Of a stretch of 34,911 nucleotides of DNA, positions 14,294-22,426 are shown piece after piece (positions within the stretch are counted from its first letter, which is position 1; each line of letters starts with the position of its first letter). A program made the position numbers and the translations under genes. The DNA is from Myxococcota bacterium. GTDB lineage: Bacteria; Myxococcota; UBA727; JAHDBA01. The notes beneath the pieces were generated by a model. The model did no database searches. It worked only from the letters and a program-made list of their open reading frames with translations, and was not told the DNA's origin. The stretch covers positions 1-34,911 of the forward strand of contig JAHDGS010000015.1 of assembly GCA_020627505.1 (NCBI GenBank), given 5' to 3'.

Positions 14294-15871
14294 TTAAAGA
14301 CTCTCCCCTCTTATCTTTTTATGGTACGCATACCAGTCCACTTTAACTTGGTTGATTTTCTCTCTGACTTTTTCAGGATTCGAACCATATTCTCGCGCCA
14401 AGAAATCAGGAAGCTCTTGCTCAATAACGGATTGCCCTATTGTTAGACCAGCCAAGTTGTCAGCTGGATAATGCACACCAGCAACCGTTCTAAAAAAGGC
14501 AACAGCATAATCAGTCTCAATAATATCCTGCATTTGCTCGGGCGTTAGATCCATGACCACTGCAAGATATAAAGAAGCAGAAGATGCAGCAGAATGCATT
14601 GCTGGCCAACTTGGATGAACCGGCGAACCCTCACTATATGCAGTAAAGTCTTCAGCTGAACTTAGGCCCATATTTTGAACGCGTTGTTCAATATCTGCCG
14701 GAGCGACAATTTCTCCTTGAGCAATTTTCCAGGCGATCTCTTCTGGGCGAGGGTAACCAACAGCCCATTTTGTCGCAAAAGCGGTGGGGGAAACCTCTGA
14801 TACAGCCCAACCGATCAAACGACTGAGTAGAACCCGACCTCGAACAAAGTCATCCTGGCTTCTGAGTGGAATGATATTGGGATCGATCCGAGCACCTTCT
14901 TTATCCAGCTTGGTCGCTAAGGTGAGGGGATGCAGTGCCGGAAAATCATTCCGAACAGATTCTGCAGCTTCGTCTTGCGAGAATCCTGAAAAAATATCAG
15001 GAATCTCAAAACCAAAGTCCCTGGAATTATTTAATCGGGCGTCTCTTGCGTCAAGCACATCACGAAACTCAGCCCAGAATTCTGCCGCTCCAACTTTATC
15101 TAATTTAAGAGAGTGAATGAATTCATTTGGGTCAATTCTAATGCCTATCTCGCCCGGTAAGGTTGGACTAACACCTAGCGTTTCTTCAAGCAGTTTCTTG
15201 CCCTCGGTGTTTAATGGATAGACCACTTCATCAACACCATGTTTTGAAAATTTAATCTCTTCCTGTAAAGTTTGTGATGCCTTTATTTTTTCAAAAATTT
15301 CACCAATCCCATAGTGATATGTAGCCTTCTCCTCTTCTGCCGAAACAAATCCATCGGCATTTCGATCGATTTCTTCTACGATCTCATCAACAAAAGTATT
15401 ATATAACTTAAGAAAATTCTGTTTCGTTAATGTCGTTTGCGTACTCTCATCCAAAGCATCACGATAAAAATTCAACAAATCTTCTGGCACATCAGATATG
15501 GCCAATTCGTCAACGACCTCATTTTTATCCAAAGTATTAAGAAATCCTGCTGCCCTTTCCTTCAGCCATTGCTGAATTTCTTTCGTGTTCACGTCTTGTG
15601 GATATGTATCGACATCAGCACCTTGACAAAAGAAATACTCAACAATAAGATTTACAATTGCCGGAATACCGATACCAATAGGCACCGAGGCGATAGCGAG
15701 GGCGTCACTTAAGCGAATCGTATCCTCAGCCGTTCGTATATCTGTCGAGCGAATATTTTGATGCGACTTCTCTAGCTTATGATGTTCCGGTTGATTCAAG
15801 TTTTTTTTGATTCCAAGTCCCACACCGGTCAATACAGCCATTGAGGCAATTGTTAGCTTCGTCTTAATCAT
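14294..15871 (-). CDS. vanadium-haloperoxidase/PAP2-type protein with EF-hand
   Basis: A 525-residue protein. The C-terminal part carries the three vanadate/phosphate-binding motifs of the PAP2/vanadium haloperoxidase superfamily: KWAVGYPRP (K368, R375), PSWPAMHS (H426) and RTVAGVHYPADN (R461, H467). The spacings Lys-7-Arg and Arg-6-His match fungal chloroperoxidase. The usual PSGH reads PAMH here, so the Ser-Gly pair that contacts the metal oxyanion is replaced. An EF-hand-like calcium loop DRNADGFVSAEE occupies residues 169-180. The N-terminus has hydrophobic segments (about 5-21 and 57-78), suggesting export or membrane anchoring. It could be an acid phosphatase or a haloperoxidase; the substrate is unknown. 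The gene's 5' end has been duplicated upstream. Confidence 0.82.
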   Translation of the reverse strand: MIKTKLTIASMAVLTGVGLGIKKNLNQPEHHKLEKSHQNIRSTDIRTAEDTIRLSDALAIASVPIGIGIPAIVNLIVEYFFCQGADVDTYPQDVNTKEIQQWLKERAAGFLNTLDKNEVVDELAISDVPEDLLNFYRDALDESTQTTLTKQNFLKLYNTFVDEIVEEIDRNADGFVSAEEEKATYHYGIGEIFEKIKASQTLQEEIKFSKHGVDEVVYPLNTEGKKLLEETLGVSPTLPGEIGIRIDPNEFIHSLKLDKVGAAEFWAEFRDVLDARDARLNNSRDFGFEIPDIFSGFSQDEAAESVRNDFPALHPLTLATKLDKEGARIDPNIIPLRSQDDFVRGRVLLSRLIGWAVSEVSPTAFATKWAVGYPRPEEIAWKIAQGEIVAPADIEQRVQNMGLSSAEDFTAYSEGSPVHPSWPAMHSAASSASLYLAVVMDLTPEQMQDIIETDYAVAFFRTVAGVHYPADNLAGLTIGQSVIEQELPDFLAREYGSNPEKVREKINQVKVDWYAYHKKIRGESL

Positions 15872-15884
15872 CTTTTTCCCTTCT
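15521..15884. repeat. tandem partial duplication, unit A (5' end of the haloperoxidase-like gene)
   Basis: Covers the leader and the first about 117 codons of the intact gene. It is repeated at 15971-16248. Unit A retains 87 bp (15642-15728) missing from unit B; the missing block is flanked by CTCA at both ends, consistent with a short-homology deletion. Confidence 0.85.
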
Positions 15885-15955
15885 ACAGTTTTTGTTATTA
15901 TTCATACATCTAATGGATCGCGGCAGATATATTGTTGACACCTACATCATTTTTT

Positions 15956-16234
15956 CTACGTAAGGGCCTTATTTTTATCCAAAGTATTAAGAAATCCTGC
16001 TGCCCTTTCCTTTAGCCATTGCTGAATTTCTTTCGTGTTCACGTCTTGTGGATATGTATCGACATCAGCACCTTGGCAAAAGAAATACTCAGCCGTTCGC
16101 ATATCTGTCGAGCGAATATTTTGATGCGACTTCTCTAGCTTATGATGCGCCGGTTGATTCAAGTTTTTTTTGATTCCAAGCCCAACACCAGTCAATACCG
16201 CCATTGAAGCAACTGTGAGTTTTGTTTTGTTCAT
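15956..16234 (-). pseudogene. truncated duplicate of the haloperoxidase-like gene
   Basis: A 92-codon fragment starting MNKTKLTVASMAVLTGVGLG, nearly identical to the N-terminus of the neighbouring 525-residue protein. It has lost 29 codons (DTIRLSDALAI through to VNLIVE) in frame, then runs to LDKN and ends in an unrelated KALT and a TAG stop. None of the catalytic motifs remains. The start at 16234 has a purine-rich Shine-Dalgarno (GAAGGGA) also present in the intact gene, so a short peptide could still be made, with one hydrophobic segment and a Cys. It is most simply a decaying duplication remnant. Confidence 0.82.
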
Positions 16235-16248
16235 ATCTTTTCCCTTCT
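15971..16248. repeat. tandem partial duplication, unit B
   Basis: Direct copy of 15521-15884 with an 87-bp internal deletion and scattered substitutions. The left junction falls at codon 117 of the parent gene; the right edge lies in the leader just past the Shine-Dalgarno. Confidence 0.83.
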
Positions 16249-16304
16249 TAATGCCACCTCTCAAACGGTGAGCTTCTTCACATGGCAATATGTCATCATA
16301 TAAG

Positions 16305-16371
16305 ATATTTCGTCACACGTCGTCTTTCGTCACGACGCGCTGGCACAAAATATGTGATTTTGACGATATAT
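16305..16371. repeat. nested imperfect palindrome
   Basis: Outer dyad ATATTTCGTCA/TGACGATATAT (16305-16315 with 16361-16371, 10 of 11 pairs) encloses CGTCGT/ACGACG (16318-16323 with 16332-16337). It lies in the 189 bp between the pseudogene start and the aminotransferase stop. Terminator or repeat element; function unclear. Confidence 0.4.
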
Positions 16372-16423
16372 TTCCCAACCTGAACGCCGAGAATTCATTC
16401 TTTAGGTTGTGCTAGAATCGATT

Positions 16424-17563
16424 CTAAATATTCCCAATCGCCTCACACACTGCTTTGATTTCTTCTTGTGTCGAAGATGCATGCGGCGCTAGACGAAATC
16501 CACCAGCACGTTTATTAAAAAAAACATTCAGCTCAGCTAAAGCAGCTTCAAGTCGCTTTGTTTTATCGAGGCTAAATGACACACCCGTCACAATAGGTGA
16601 CGCACATATTTCATTTGTCCCAAAAACTTTAAAACCATTTTCTAAAAACGCTTCTTTCAGCTGCTGCGCAAAAGAAAGCGCGCGTTTAGACACATCTTTG
16701 ATCGGATATTCAGCCCAGAGCTTTAAGGCACCATAAAGTCCAATCGCTGCCAACATCGGAGGGGCACCTGGCTCAAAACGATAAGGTGATGATCGCAAGC
16801 TTTTGTCATACACAGCATGGTCATCTGGAGTGCCGTAAGACATTGCGCCCAAAGTCAATGGAGATAACGCTTCCCGCAAGGTAGGACTGAGCCACCCAAA
16901 ACCGAGCCCAATTGGACCTGTCATCCATTTCTGTGATCCGCCCAGCACAGCATCGACCCCCATCTCTGCAAAGTGTTGAGGCAATACGCCCAGGCCTTGA
17001 ATACCATCAATACAAACACGCGCACCATACGATTTCGCTTTATTGACAATTTGTTCAACTGGCGCGATGGCCCCTGCTTCATATTGCACCCAAGAAAACG
17101 CAGCCACAGCGGTGTGTTGTTCGATCGCACTCAAGAAGAGTTCCGTTGGAAATTCTCCAGGTGTCGTCGACGGAATTAACCTTAATTCACAGCCAGCTCG
17201 CCGGGCAGCCTCGAACCAGGGATATTGATTCGATGGGTACTCGAGGTCACACACAACAATATTTTGATTGGGCCGATAGGACATCCCAAAAGCAACTTGT
17301 GAAATGGCCTTTGAACATGTTTGCGTTAGGAAAAGTCCTTCGACATCAAATAAACAACGCTCGGCAATCGCCGTTCGGCAAGCCTCTACTTCGCCAAATG
17401 TGTATTCAAGTGCTTGAAGTCCACCAATGGTCATCTGCTCGACCGCTGTGTTCAATCCAGCCTGTGCAACAACAGGTAGAGGCGATACACCTGCATGATT
17501 GAGGTGAATAATACCATCACGTCTAAAAGCACTTGTGAGATTGTCCCAATTGTTGGCATTCAT
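16424..17563 (-). CDS. class V aminotransferase (cysteine desulfurase/selenocysteine lyase-like)
   Basis: A 379-residue PLP enzyme of the class V fold. The N-terminus has the typical IIHLNHAGVSPLP. The cofactor-binding Asp is in CIDGIQGLG (D186), and the Schiff-base Lys is K212 in GGSQKWMTGPIGLGFGWL. The late motifs YRFEPGAPPMLA and GFRLAPHASSTQEEI are also family-like. Such enzymes include cysteine desulfurases, kynureninase-like enzymes and isopenicillin-N-epimerase-like proteins; the loop motifs here do not decide the substrate. The start is the ATG at 17563; the upstream extension to 17584 would use TTG. It is divergent from ribF with 44 bp between starts, so the promoters must overlap. 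Confidence 0.87.
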   Translation of the reverse strand: MNANNWDNLTSAFRRDGIIHLNHAGVSPLPVVAQAGLNTAVEQMTIGGLQALEYTFGEVEACRTAIAERCLFDVEGLFLTQTCSKAISQVAFGMSYRPNQNIVVCDLEYPSNQYPWFEAARRAGCELRLIPSTTPGEFPTELFLSAIEQHTAVAAFSWVQYEAGAIAPVEQIVNKAKSYGARVCIDGIQGLGVLPQHFAEMGVDAVLGGSQKWMTGPIGLGFGWLSPTLREALSPLTLGAMSYGTPDDHAVYDKSLRSSPYRFEPGAPPMLAAIGLYGALKLWAEYPIKDVSKRALSFAQQLKEAFLENGFKVFGTNEICASPIVTGVSFSLDKTKRLEAALAELNVFFNKRAGGFRLAPHASSTQEEIKAVCEAIGNI

Positions 17564-17607
17564 AATTAGCGCTTTATCAATCAAAAGATTGAGAGTAAAC
17601 AGGCTTC

Positions 17608-18510
17608 ATGAAACATCGCTTTTCGGATATTGATGCGATCGTCATCGGCAATCTCGATGGTGTTCATCGAGGACATCAAACACTACTCAAACGGGCACAA
17701 ACATTGTGTCAGGATGGTCATGTCCTCGCCCTCACATTCTGGCCTCACCCGACTTGTGTCGTTCGGCCGCGCCTCGCCCCGCAACTGCTGCAAACCCAAG
17801 CGCAACGAGCACAAAGCCTTCAACAATATGGCGCCGACCATGTCCACTTTATCGACTTTGATGTCGACTTTGCAGCCTTATCACCCAATGATTTCGTCGC
17901 ATATATTTTTGAGCACATTGCATCTCCACAACATATCGTGGTTGGCTTTAATTTTCGTTTCGGCGCGAAGGGCCAAGGGACAACAACAGTGCTCAAAACA
18001 CTTGCTGCGCAGCATGGTGCGACGGCCCATATCACGGAAGCTGTCACACTCGACGACCTCCCAATTAGTTCATCGACGATTCGTCGCCTGTTACTGAAAG
18101 GCGATCTGCAACTTGCCGCTCAACTACTTGGTCGACCATATACAATTGATGGCGACGTTATTCATGGGCATGGTCGCGGACATGCGCTTGGTTTTCCAAC
18201 AGCCAATATTCAGACCCCGAATGCCTTGCTGCCACCTTATGGTGTGTATGCCACAAAGCTTCATTTTGATAATGGCACGTCTTATCAAGCTGTGACCAAT
18301 ATTGGGTTACAACCGACTTTCCAGACACAAACCTTTCAAATCGAAACACATATCATGGACTTTGATGGCGACTTCTATGGTGAACATGTTCGGGTCGAGT
18401 TGATGAAACATATGCGTGCAGAAAGGCGCTTTCCAAGTAAAGAAAAACTCATCGAACAAATTCGAAATGATGTTGACGACGTTCGCAATTTTTTCATACA
18501 TGGCGAGTGA
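17608..18510 (+). CDS. ribF: bifunctional riboflavin kinase/FAD synthetase
   Basis: A 300-residue RibF, which phosphorylates riboflavin to FMN and adenylylates FMN to FAD. The N-terminal nucleotidyltransferase has GNLDGVHRGH (14-23), FDVDFAALSP and ISSSTIRRLL (from about 153). The C-terminal riboflavin kinase domain has GRGHALGFPTANI (about 189-201) and the GVYATKLHF and TNIGLQPTF strands. Length is normal for the family. The conserved early FDGVHxGH-type motif here reads LDGVHRGH. The 3' end overlaps the aroE-like gene by 11 bp in another frame, pointing to translational coupling. Confidence 0.95.
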   Translation: MKHRFSDIDAIVIGNLDGVHRGHQTLLKRAQTLCQDGHVLALTFWPHPTCVVRPRLAPQLLQTQAQRAQSLQQYGADHVHFIDFDVDFAALSPNDFVAYIFEHIASPQHIVVGFNFRFGAKGQGTTTVLKTLAAQHGATAHITEAVTLDDLPISSSTIRRLLLKGDLQLAAQLLGRPYTIDGDVIHGHGRGHALGFPTANIQTPNALLPPYGVYATKLHFDNGTSYQAVTNIGLQPTFQTQTFQIETHIMDFDGDFYGEHVRVELMKHMRAERRFPSKEKLIEQIRNDVDDVRNFFIHGE

Positions 18511-19315
18511 ACGTATCAGTCCAGAAAAGCATTACGTGCTCATCGGCCAAAATATTGAAAACAGTCGGTCTCCAGACATCTATGCATATCTCGATTCTTT
18601 TTTTGAGAAGCGCATCGATTATCAACTCGTGCCGATCGATCCGATACAATTATCGCGAATATATATCCATCGACTCAGTGCGACCGCTTTGGGCGGAAAC
18701 ATCACCATCCCTTATAAAGGTCATTCATTATTCAATGCCCAACAAGGCGCTTCACTGACAGTCAGAAGACTCAAAGCCATGAATGTCTTCAAGATCGTAG
18801 AACAGCGTTGGCTTGTCGACAATACAGATACCAAGGCCATCGCAGACATGCTTCGTCCTCACATGCGTCGCGCATCTTATATTCACCCCATTTTAATCGG
18901 CGCAGGTGGTGCCGCGCGCGCAGCCGCTTTCGCGTTATCTCAACTCGGATTTGCACGACCTGAGATATGGAACAGGCGATACACACGACGGCGGCAGTTT
19001 ATGCAATGGATGACAGCATTGCACTTTAAGCGACCAAAGCGGGCCTGCCACCAGCGGCTGTTTCTCATCGCAAGCCCAACGATTTCACCATTCAAAACGC
19101 AGTTCAACATCCTCCATCAACCGGGTGATTTGGTTCTGGATATGCGGGTTGCCACTAAGACATGGGGAGAACGACCACCATTTCCGACGACATTATCTGG
19201 TGAGCATATGCTTTTTCGACAAGCTTTATATAATTACATATGGTGGAATGACATTTATCTATCTCCAAAAGCTATACAATCATTTCGAGGCATACTTGAC
19301 TTCAGTTTACGCTAA
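18500..19315 (+). CDS. aroE: shikimate dehydrogenase-like protein
   Basis: A 271-residue AroE-type protein that would reduce 3-dehydroshikimate with NADPH in aromatic amino acid synthesis. Visible motifs are the substrate-binding NSRSPD (21-26), GNITIPYK with catalytic Lys K73, DNTD with catalytic Asp D110, the nucleotide loop GAGGAARAAA (from 134), and the C-terminal GEHMLFRQA. It is divergent: DNTD is followed by T rather than G, and the NADPH half contains an Arg-rich stretch (RRYTRRR, KRPKR). The start ATG at 18500 overlaps ribF; the longer in-frame start at 18416 lies deep in ribF and is unlikely. It precedes pilB, an order I recall from other delta-type genomes. Confidence 0.82.
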   Translation: MASERISPEKHYVLIGQNIENSRSPDIYAYLDSFFEKRIDYQLVPIDPIQLSRIYIHRLSATALGGNITIPYKGHSLFNAQQGASLTVRRLKAMNVFKIVEQRWLVDNTDTKAIADMLRPHMRRASYIHPILIGAGGAARAAAFALSQLGFARPEIWNRRYTRRRQFMQWMTALHFKRPKRACHQRLFLIASPTISPFKTQFNILHQPGDLVLDMRVATKTWGERPPFPTTLSGEHMLFRQALYNYIWWNDIYLSPKAIQSFRGILDFSLR

Positions 19316-19413
19316 TGGGTTGAATTGGAACACGTTCATCTTTTCACCCAGAAGATGTGACTTTTGATGTGATTCAAGGCTAAGATTCCAATGAAAGATC
19401 ATTCGGAGGACAA

Positions 19414-21144
19414 GTGGCGGCTCGATTAGGTGAATTGCTCATTCGTGAGAACATCATATCGTTGCAACAATTGCATAAAGCGCAGACTGCTCAACAAACA
19501 GAGGGGGGCAAGCTTGGCTTTCATTTGACCAAATTAGGATTTGTGTCAGAACAAGAACTAACAAAGTTCTTGTCTCGTCAGTATGGTGTTCCGGCTATTA
19601 ATTTAGATGACTTCCAGATTCCTGAAGATGTCATTGAATTAATACCAAAAGAACTTGCGAATAAACACCGCTTGATCCCAGTTAACCGGGCAGGTGCAGC
19701 ATTGATTGTTGCTATGAGCGACCCATCGAATATTTTCGCAATCGATGATATTAAGTTTAAAACAGGTTACAACGTTGAGCCTGTCGTGGCTGCTGAAGCA
19801 TCCATCTTAAAGGCCATCACATACTATTATGATGAAGCGGCCAAAGCACGTTCAAAATATGTGATCAACCTCGAAGAGCTACTTGAAGATCTCGAAGGCG
19901 CGGATGATGAGCTGATTTCTCCTGAAGAGGAGGAAGAAGCAGAACTCATCGATCTTGAAGATGCTGCATCTCAATCCCCTGTCATTCGATTTGTCAATGC
20001 TATCCTTGTTGATGCGATGCGCAAAGGCACAAGTGATATTCACATCGAGCCATATGAAAAAGAATTCCGCATTCGCTACCGAATTGATGGAAGTCTACAA
20101 GAAGTCATGCAGCCACCGATTAAATATGCGAATGCCCTCACATCACGTATTAAAATTTTAGCAAACCTAGACATCGCTGAACGCCGACTGCCACAAGATG
20201 GTCGTATTAAGATTAAACTTGCTGGTGGCGGTGAAATGGACTTTCGTGTGTCTATATGTCCGACCCTTTTCGGCGAAAAAACAGTGCTACGCTTGCTTGA
20301 TAGTTCAAACCTCCAACTTGATATGACCAAGCTCGGTTTTGACGAAGATCAGATCGATATTTGGATGCGTAACATCGTCAAACCGTATGGCATGTGCCTT
20401 GTCACGGGCCCAACAGGTTCAGGAAAAACAACGACATTATACTCTGCGTTGGCGTCTCTCAATAATGAAGATGTCAATATTTCAACGGCAGAAGATCCAG
20501 TCGAATTTAACTTTGCAGGTATTAATCAAGTTCAAATGCATGAAGATATTGGCTTGAACTTTGCCTCGGCCTTGCGCAGCTTCTTGCGTCAAGATCCTGA
20601 CATCATCATGGTCGGGGAGATTCGTGACTTCGAAACCGGTGAAATTGCGATTAAAGCAGCTCTTACAGGTCATATGGTGCTTTCAACACTCCATACAAAT
20701 GACGCCCCTGCAACAGTCACCCGACTTTTGAATATGGGTATCGAACCATTCCTCGTGACCGCAGCAGTAAACGTTGTTGTTGCTCAGCGTCTCGGTAAAC
20801 GCATCTGTAAAGACTGTAAAATCCCTGCCGATGTTGATAAATCTGTTCTATTAAAAGCAGAAGTTCCTGAGAATTTAATCGGGACATTCCAACCTATGCA
20901 AGGTCGTGGTTGCCCCACATGCAATAATACAGGTTACAAAGGCCGCGTCGCTTTTTATGAAGTCCTCGAAATGAAAGATGCCTTAAAGGAGCTCGTTCTC
21001 AATGGTGTTTCAACACTCGAGCTGAAAGCAGAGGCGATCAAACTTGGTTTTAAAACCCTGCGGATGAGTGCGATTAGTCACCTGATCAATGGTGTGACAA
21101 CCGTCGATGAAGTCCTTGGCCGCACAGTATCTGATTATGATTAG
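19414..21144 (+). CDS. pilB: type IV pilus assembly ATPase PilB
   Basis: A 576-residue PilB, the hexameric ATPase that powers pilus extension from the cytoplasm. Its N-terminal MshEN domain (RLGELLIRENI, then KLGFHLTKLGFV) is a possible c-di-GMP site. The central T2SSE domain has Walker A GPTGSGKT (332-339), the Asp box near SDIHIEP, Walker B-type RQDPDIIMVGEIRD and the His box TGHMVLSTLHTND. A zinc-binding region has two CxxC pairs (CKDC and CPTC). The start is the GTG at 19414, fixed by TCGGAGGA just upstream. It is separated by 9 bp from pilT. Confidence 0.97.
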   Translation: MAARLGELLIRENIISLQQLHKAQTAQQTEGGKLGFHLTKLGFVSEQELTKFLSRQYGVPAINLDDFQIPEDVIELIPKELANKHRLIPVNRAGAALIVAMSDPSNIFAIDDIKFKTGYNVEPVVAAEASILKAITYYYDEAAKARSKYVINLEELLEDLEGADDELISPEEEEEAELIDLEDAASQSPVIRFVNAILVDAMRKGTSDIHIEPYEKEFRIRYRIDGSLQEVMQPPIKYANALTSRIKILANLDIAERRLPQDGRIKIKLAGGGEMDFRVSICPTLFGEKTVLRLLDSSNLQLDMTKLGFDEDQIDIWMRNIVKPYGMCLVTGPTGSGKTTTLYSALASLNNEDVNISTAEDPVEFNFAGINQVQMHEDIGLNFASALRSFLRQDPDIIMVGEIRDFETGEIAIKAALTGHMVLSTLHTNDAPATVTRLLNMGIEPFLVTAAVNVVVAQRLGKRICKDCKIPADVDKSVLLKAEVPENLIGTFQPMQGRGCPTCNNTGYKGRVAFYEVLEMKDALKELVLNGVSTLELKAEAIKLGFKTLRMSAISHLINGVTTVDEVLGRTVSDYD

Positions 21145-21153
21145 AGAGGCGAC

Positions 21154-22254
21154 ATGGCTGTTTCTTTACAACTGTTGCTAAGAACGATGCACGAACAAGG
21201 TGGCTCTGACTTACATGTCACTGCACTATCACCCCCTCAAATCCGTATCGATGGAAAACTAACCCCACTTCGGGTTCCGGCACTGACTCCTGATGAAACG
21301 CGACGCATGTGTTATTCCATGATCAATGAGAAACAGCGTAAGAAATTTGAAAGCACCAATGAACTCGACTTCAGTTTTGGACTTAAAGGTTTATGTCGGT
21401 TCCGTGGTAATATGTTTGTTCAAAAAGGTGCTGTCGCAGCCGTTTTCAGAACCATTCCATATGATATTAAACAATTTGAACAGCTCGGTTTGCCACCCGT
21501 CGTAGCACAAATAGCAGAGCGTCCACGCGGGTTGGTTCTTGTGACCGGGCCAACAGGTTCAGGTAAAACAACAACGCTCGCCGCAATCATCGATAAGATT
21601 AATCGTGAACGTCGGGAACATATCATCACGATTGAAGATCCCATCGAATATATTCACGAACACAAAAGATGTGTCGTCAACCAACGTGAGATTGGCGCCG
21701 ACTCATTTTCGTTTCATGACTCCCTTCGTGCTGTTCTGAGACAAGACCCTGATGTTGTTCTCATCGGAGAGCTTCGCGACCTTGAAACAATGGAGGCCGC
21801 GATGACCTTGGCGGAGACAGGTCATTTGTGTTTTGCGACCCTTCATACCAACGGTGCAGTTCAAACGATTAACCGGGTCATCGATTCATTCCCGATGGGT
21901 CAACAAGCACAAATCCGGACCACCTTTAGTTTGGTCCTCGAAGGTGTGTTATCACAACAATTGGTCCCGAAAATTGGTGGTGGTCGCGCACTCGCACTCG
22001 AAGTTATGGTTCCCAATGCCGCAATTCGTAACCTCATCCGTGAGGACAAGATTCATCAAGTTCAATCCGCGATGCAGACAGGTCAAGCGACAACAGGAAT
22101 GACCACATTAAACCAAGCACTCATTAATCTCATTCGTGGTGGCAAAATCAACTTAAAAGATGCCGAAATCCGTTGTACAGATCTCGATGAATTCCATAGA
22201 CTGTGCGAAAACAATGGGATTACGATTCAGCGGATACAACATACGGTCGGATAA
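21154..22254 (+). CDS. pilT: pilus retraction ATPase PilT
   Basis: A 366-residue PilT, which drives pilus retraction for twitching motility and DNA uptake. The PAS-like N-terminal domain begins with a GGSDLHVTALSPPQIRIDGK run. Walker A GPTGSGKT is at residues 132-139, and RQDPDVVLIGELRD is the Walker B region. The PilT-specific C-terminal signature AIRNLIRE is at 290-297, which separates it from PilB and GspE. Preceded by GAGGCGAC. A 172-bp gap before pilC contains no gene that I can see. Confidence 0.97.
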   Translation: MAVSLQLLLRTMHEQGGSDLHVTALSPPQIRIDGKLTPLRVPALTPDETRRMCYSMINEKQRKKFESTNELDFSFGLKGLCRFRGNMFVQKGAVAAVFRTIPYDIKQFEQLGLPPVVAQIAERPRGLVLVTGPTGSGKTTTLAAIIDKINRERREHIITIEDPIEYIHEHKRCVVNQREIGADSFSFHDSLRAVLRQDPDVVLIGELRDLETMEAAMTLAETGHLCFATLHTNGAVQTINRVIDSFPMGQQAQIRTTFSLVLEGVLSQQLVPKIGGGRALALEVMVPNAAIRNLIREDKIHQVQSAMQTGQATTGMTTLNQALINLIRGGKINLKDAEIRCTDLDEFHRLCENNGITIQRIQHTVG

Positions 22255-22426
22255 GTCTCTGCTTATTATCGCCTCAATTAATCATAAGAAGGCGGCCTTT
22301 GACAGCACAGTTGCTCCACGACCACTTTATCACCGTATCGTCCTAAATTTATACATCAATTTGTCTCAATTCATGCACTTCTTGCCCTTCGATCCGATTC
22401 AATCATAAACTATAGATGAGGACGCA

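Noticed and set aside
22255-22426. Hidden small gene or sigma-54 promoter between pilT and pilC
   Set aside because: The only frame runs on from pilT in another phase, and no GG-N10-GC pair with the sigma-54 consensus was found.
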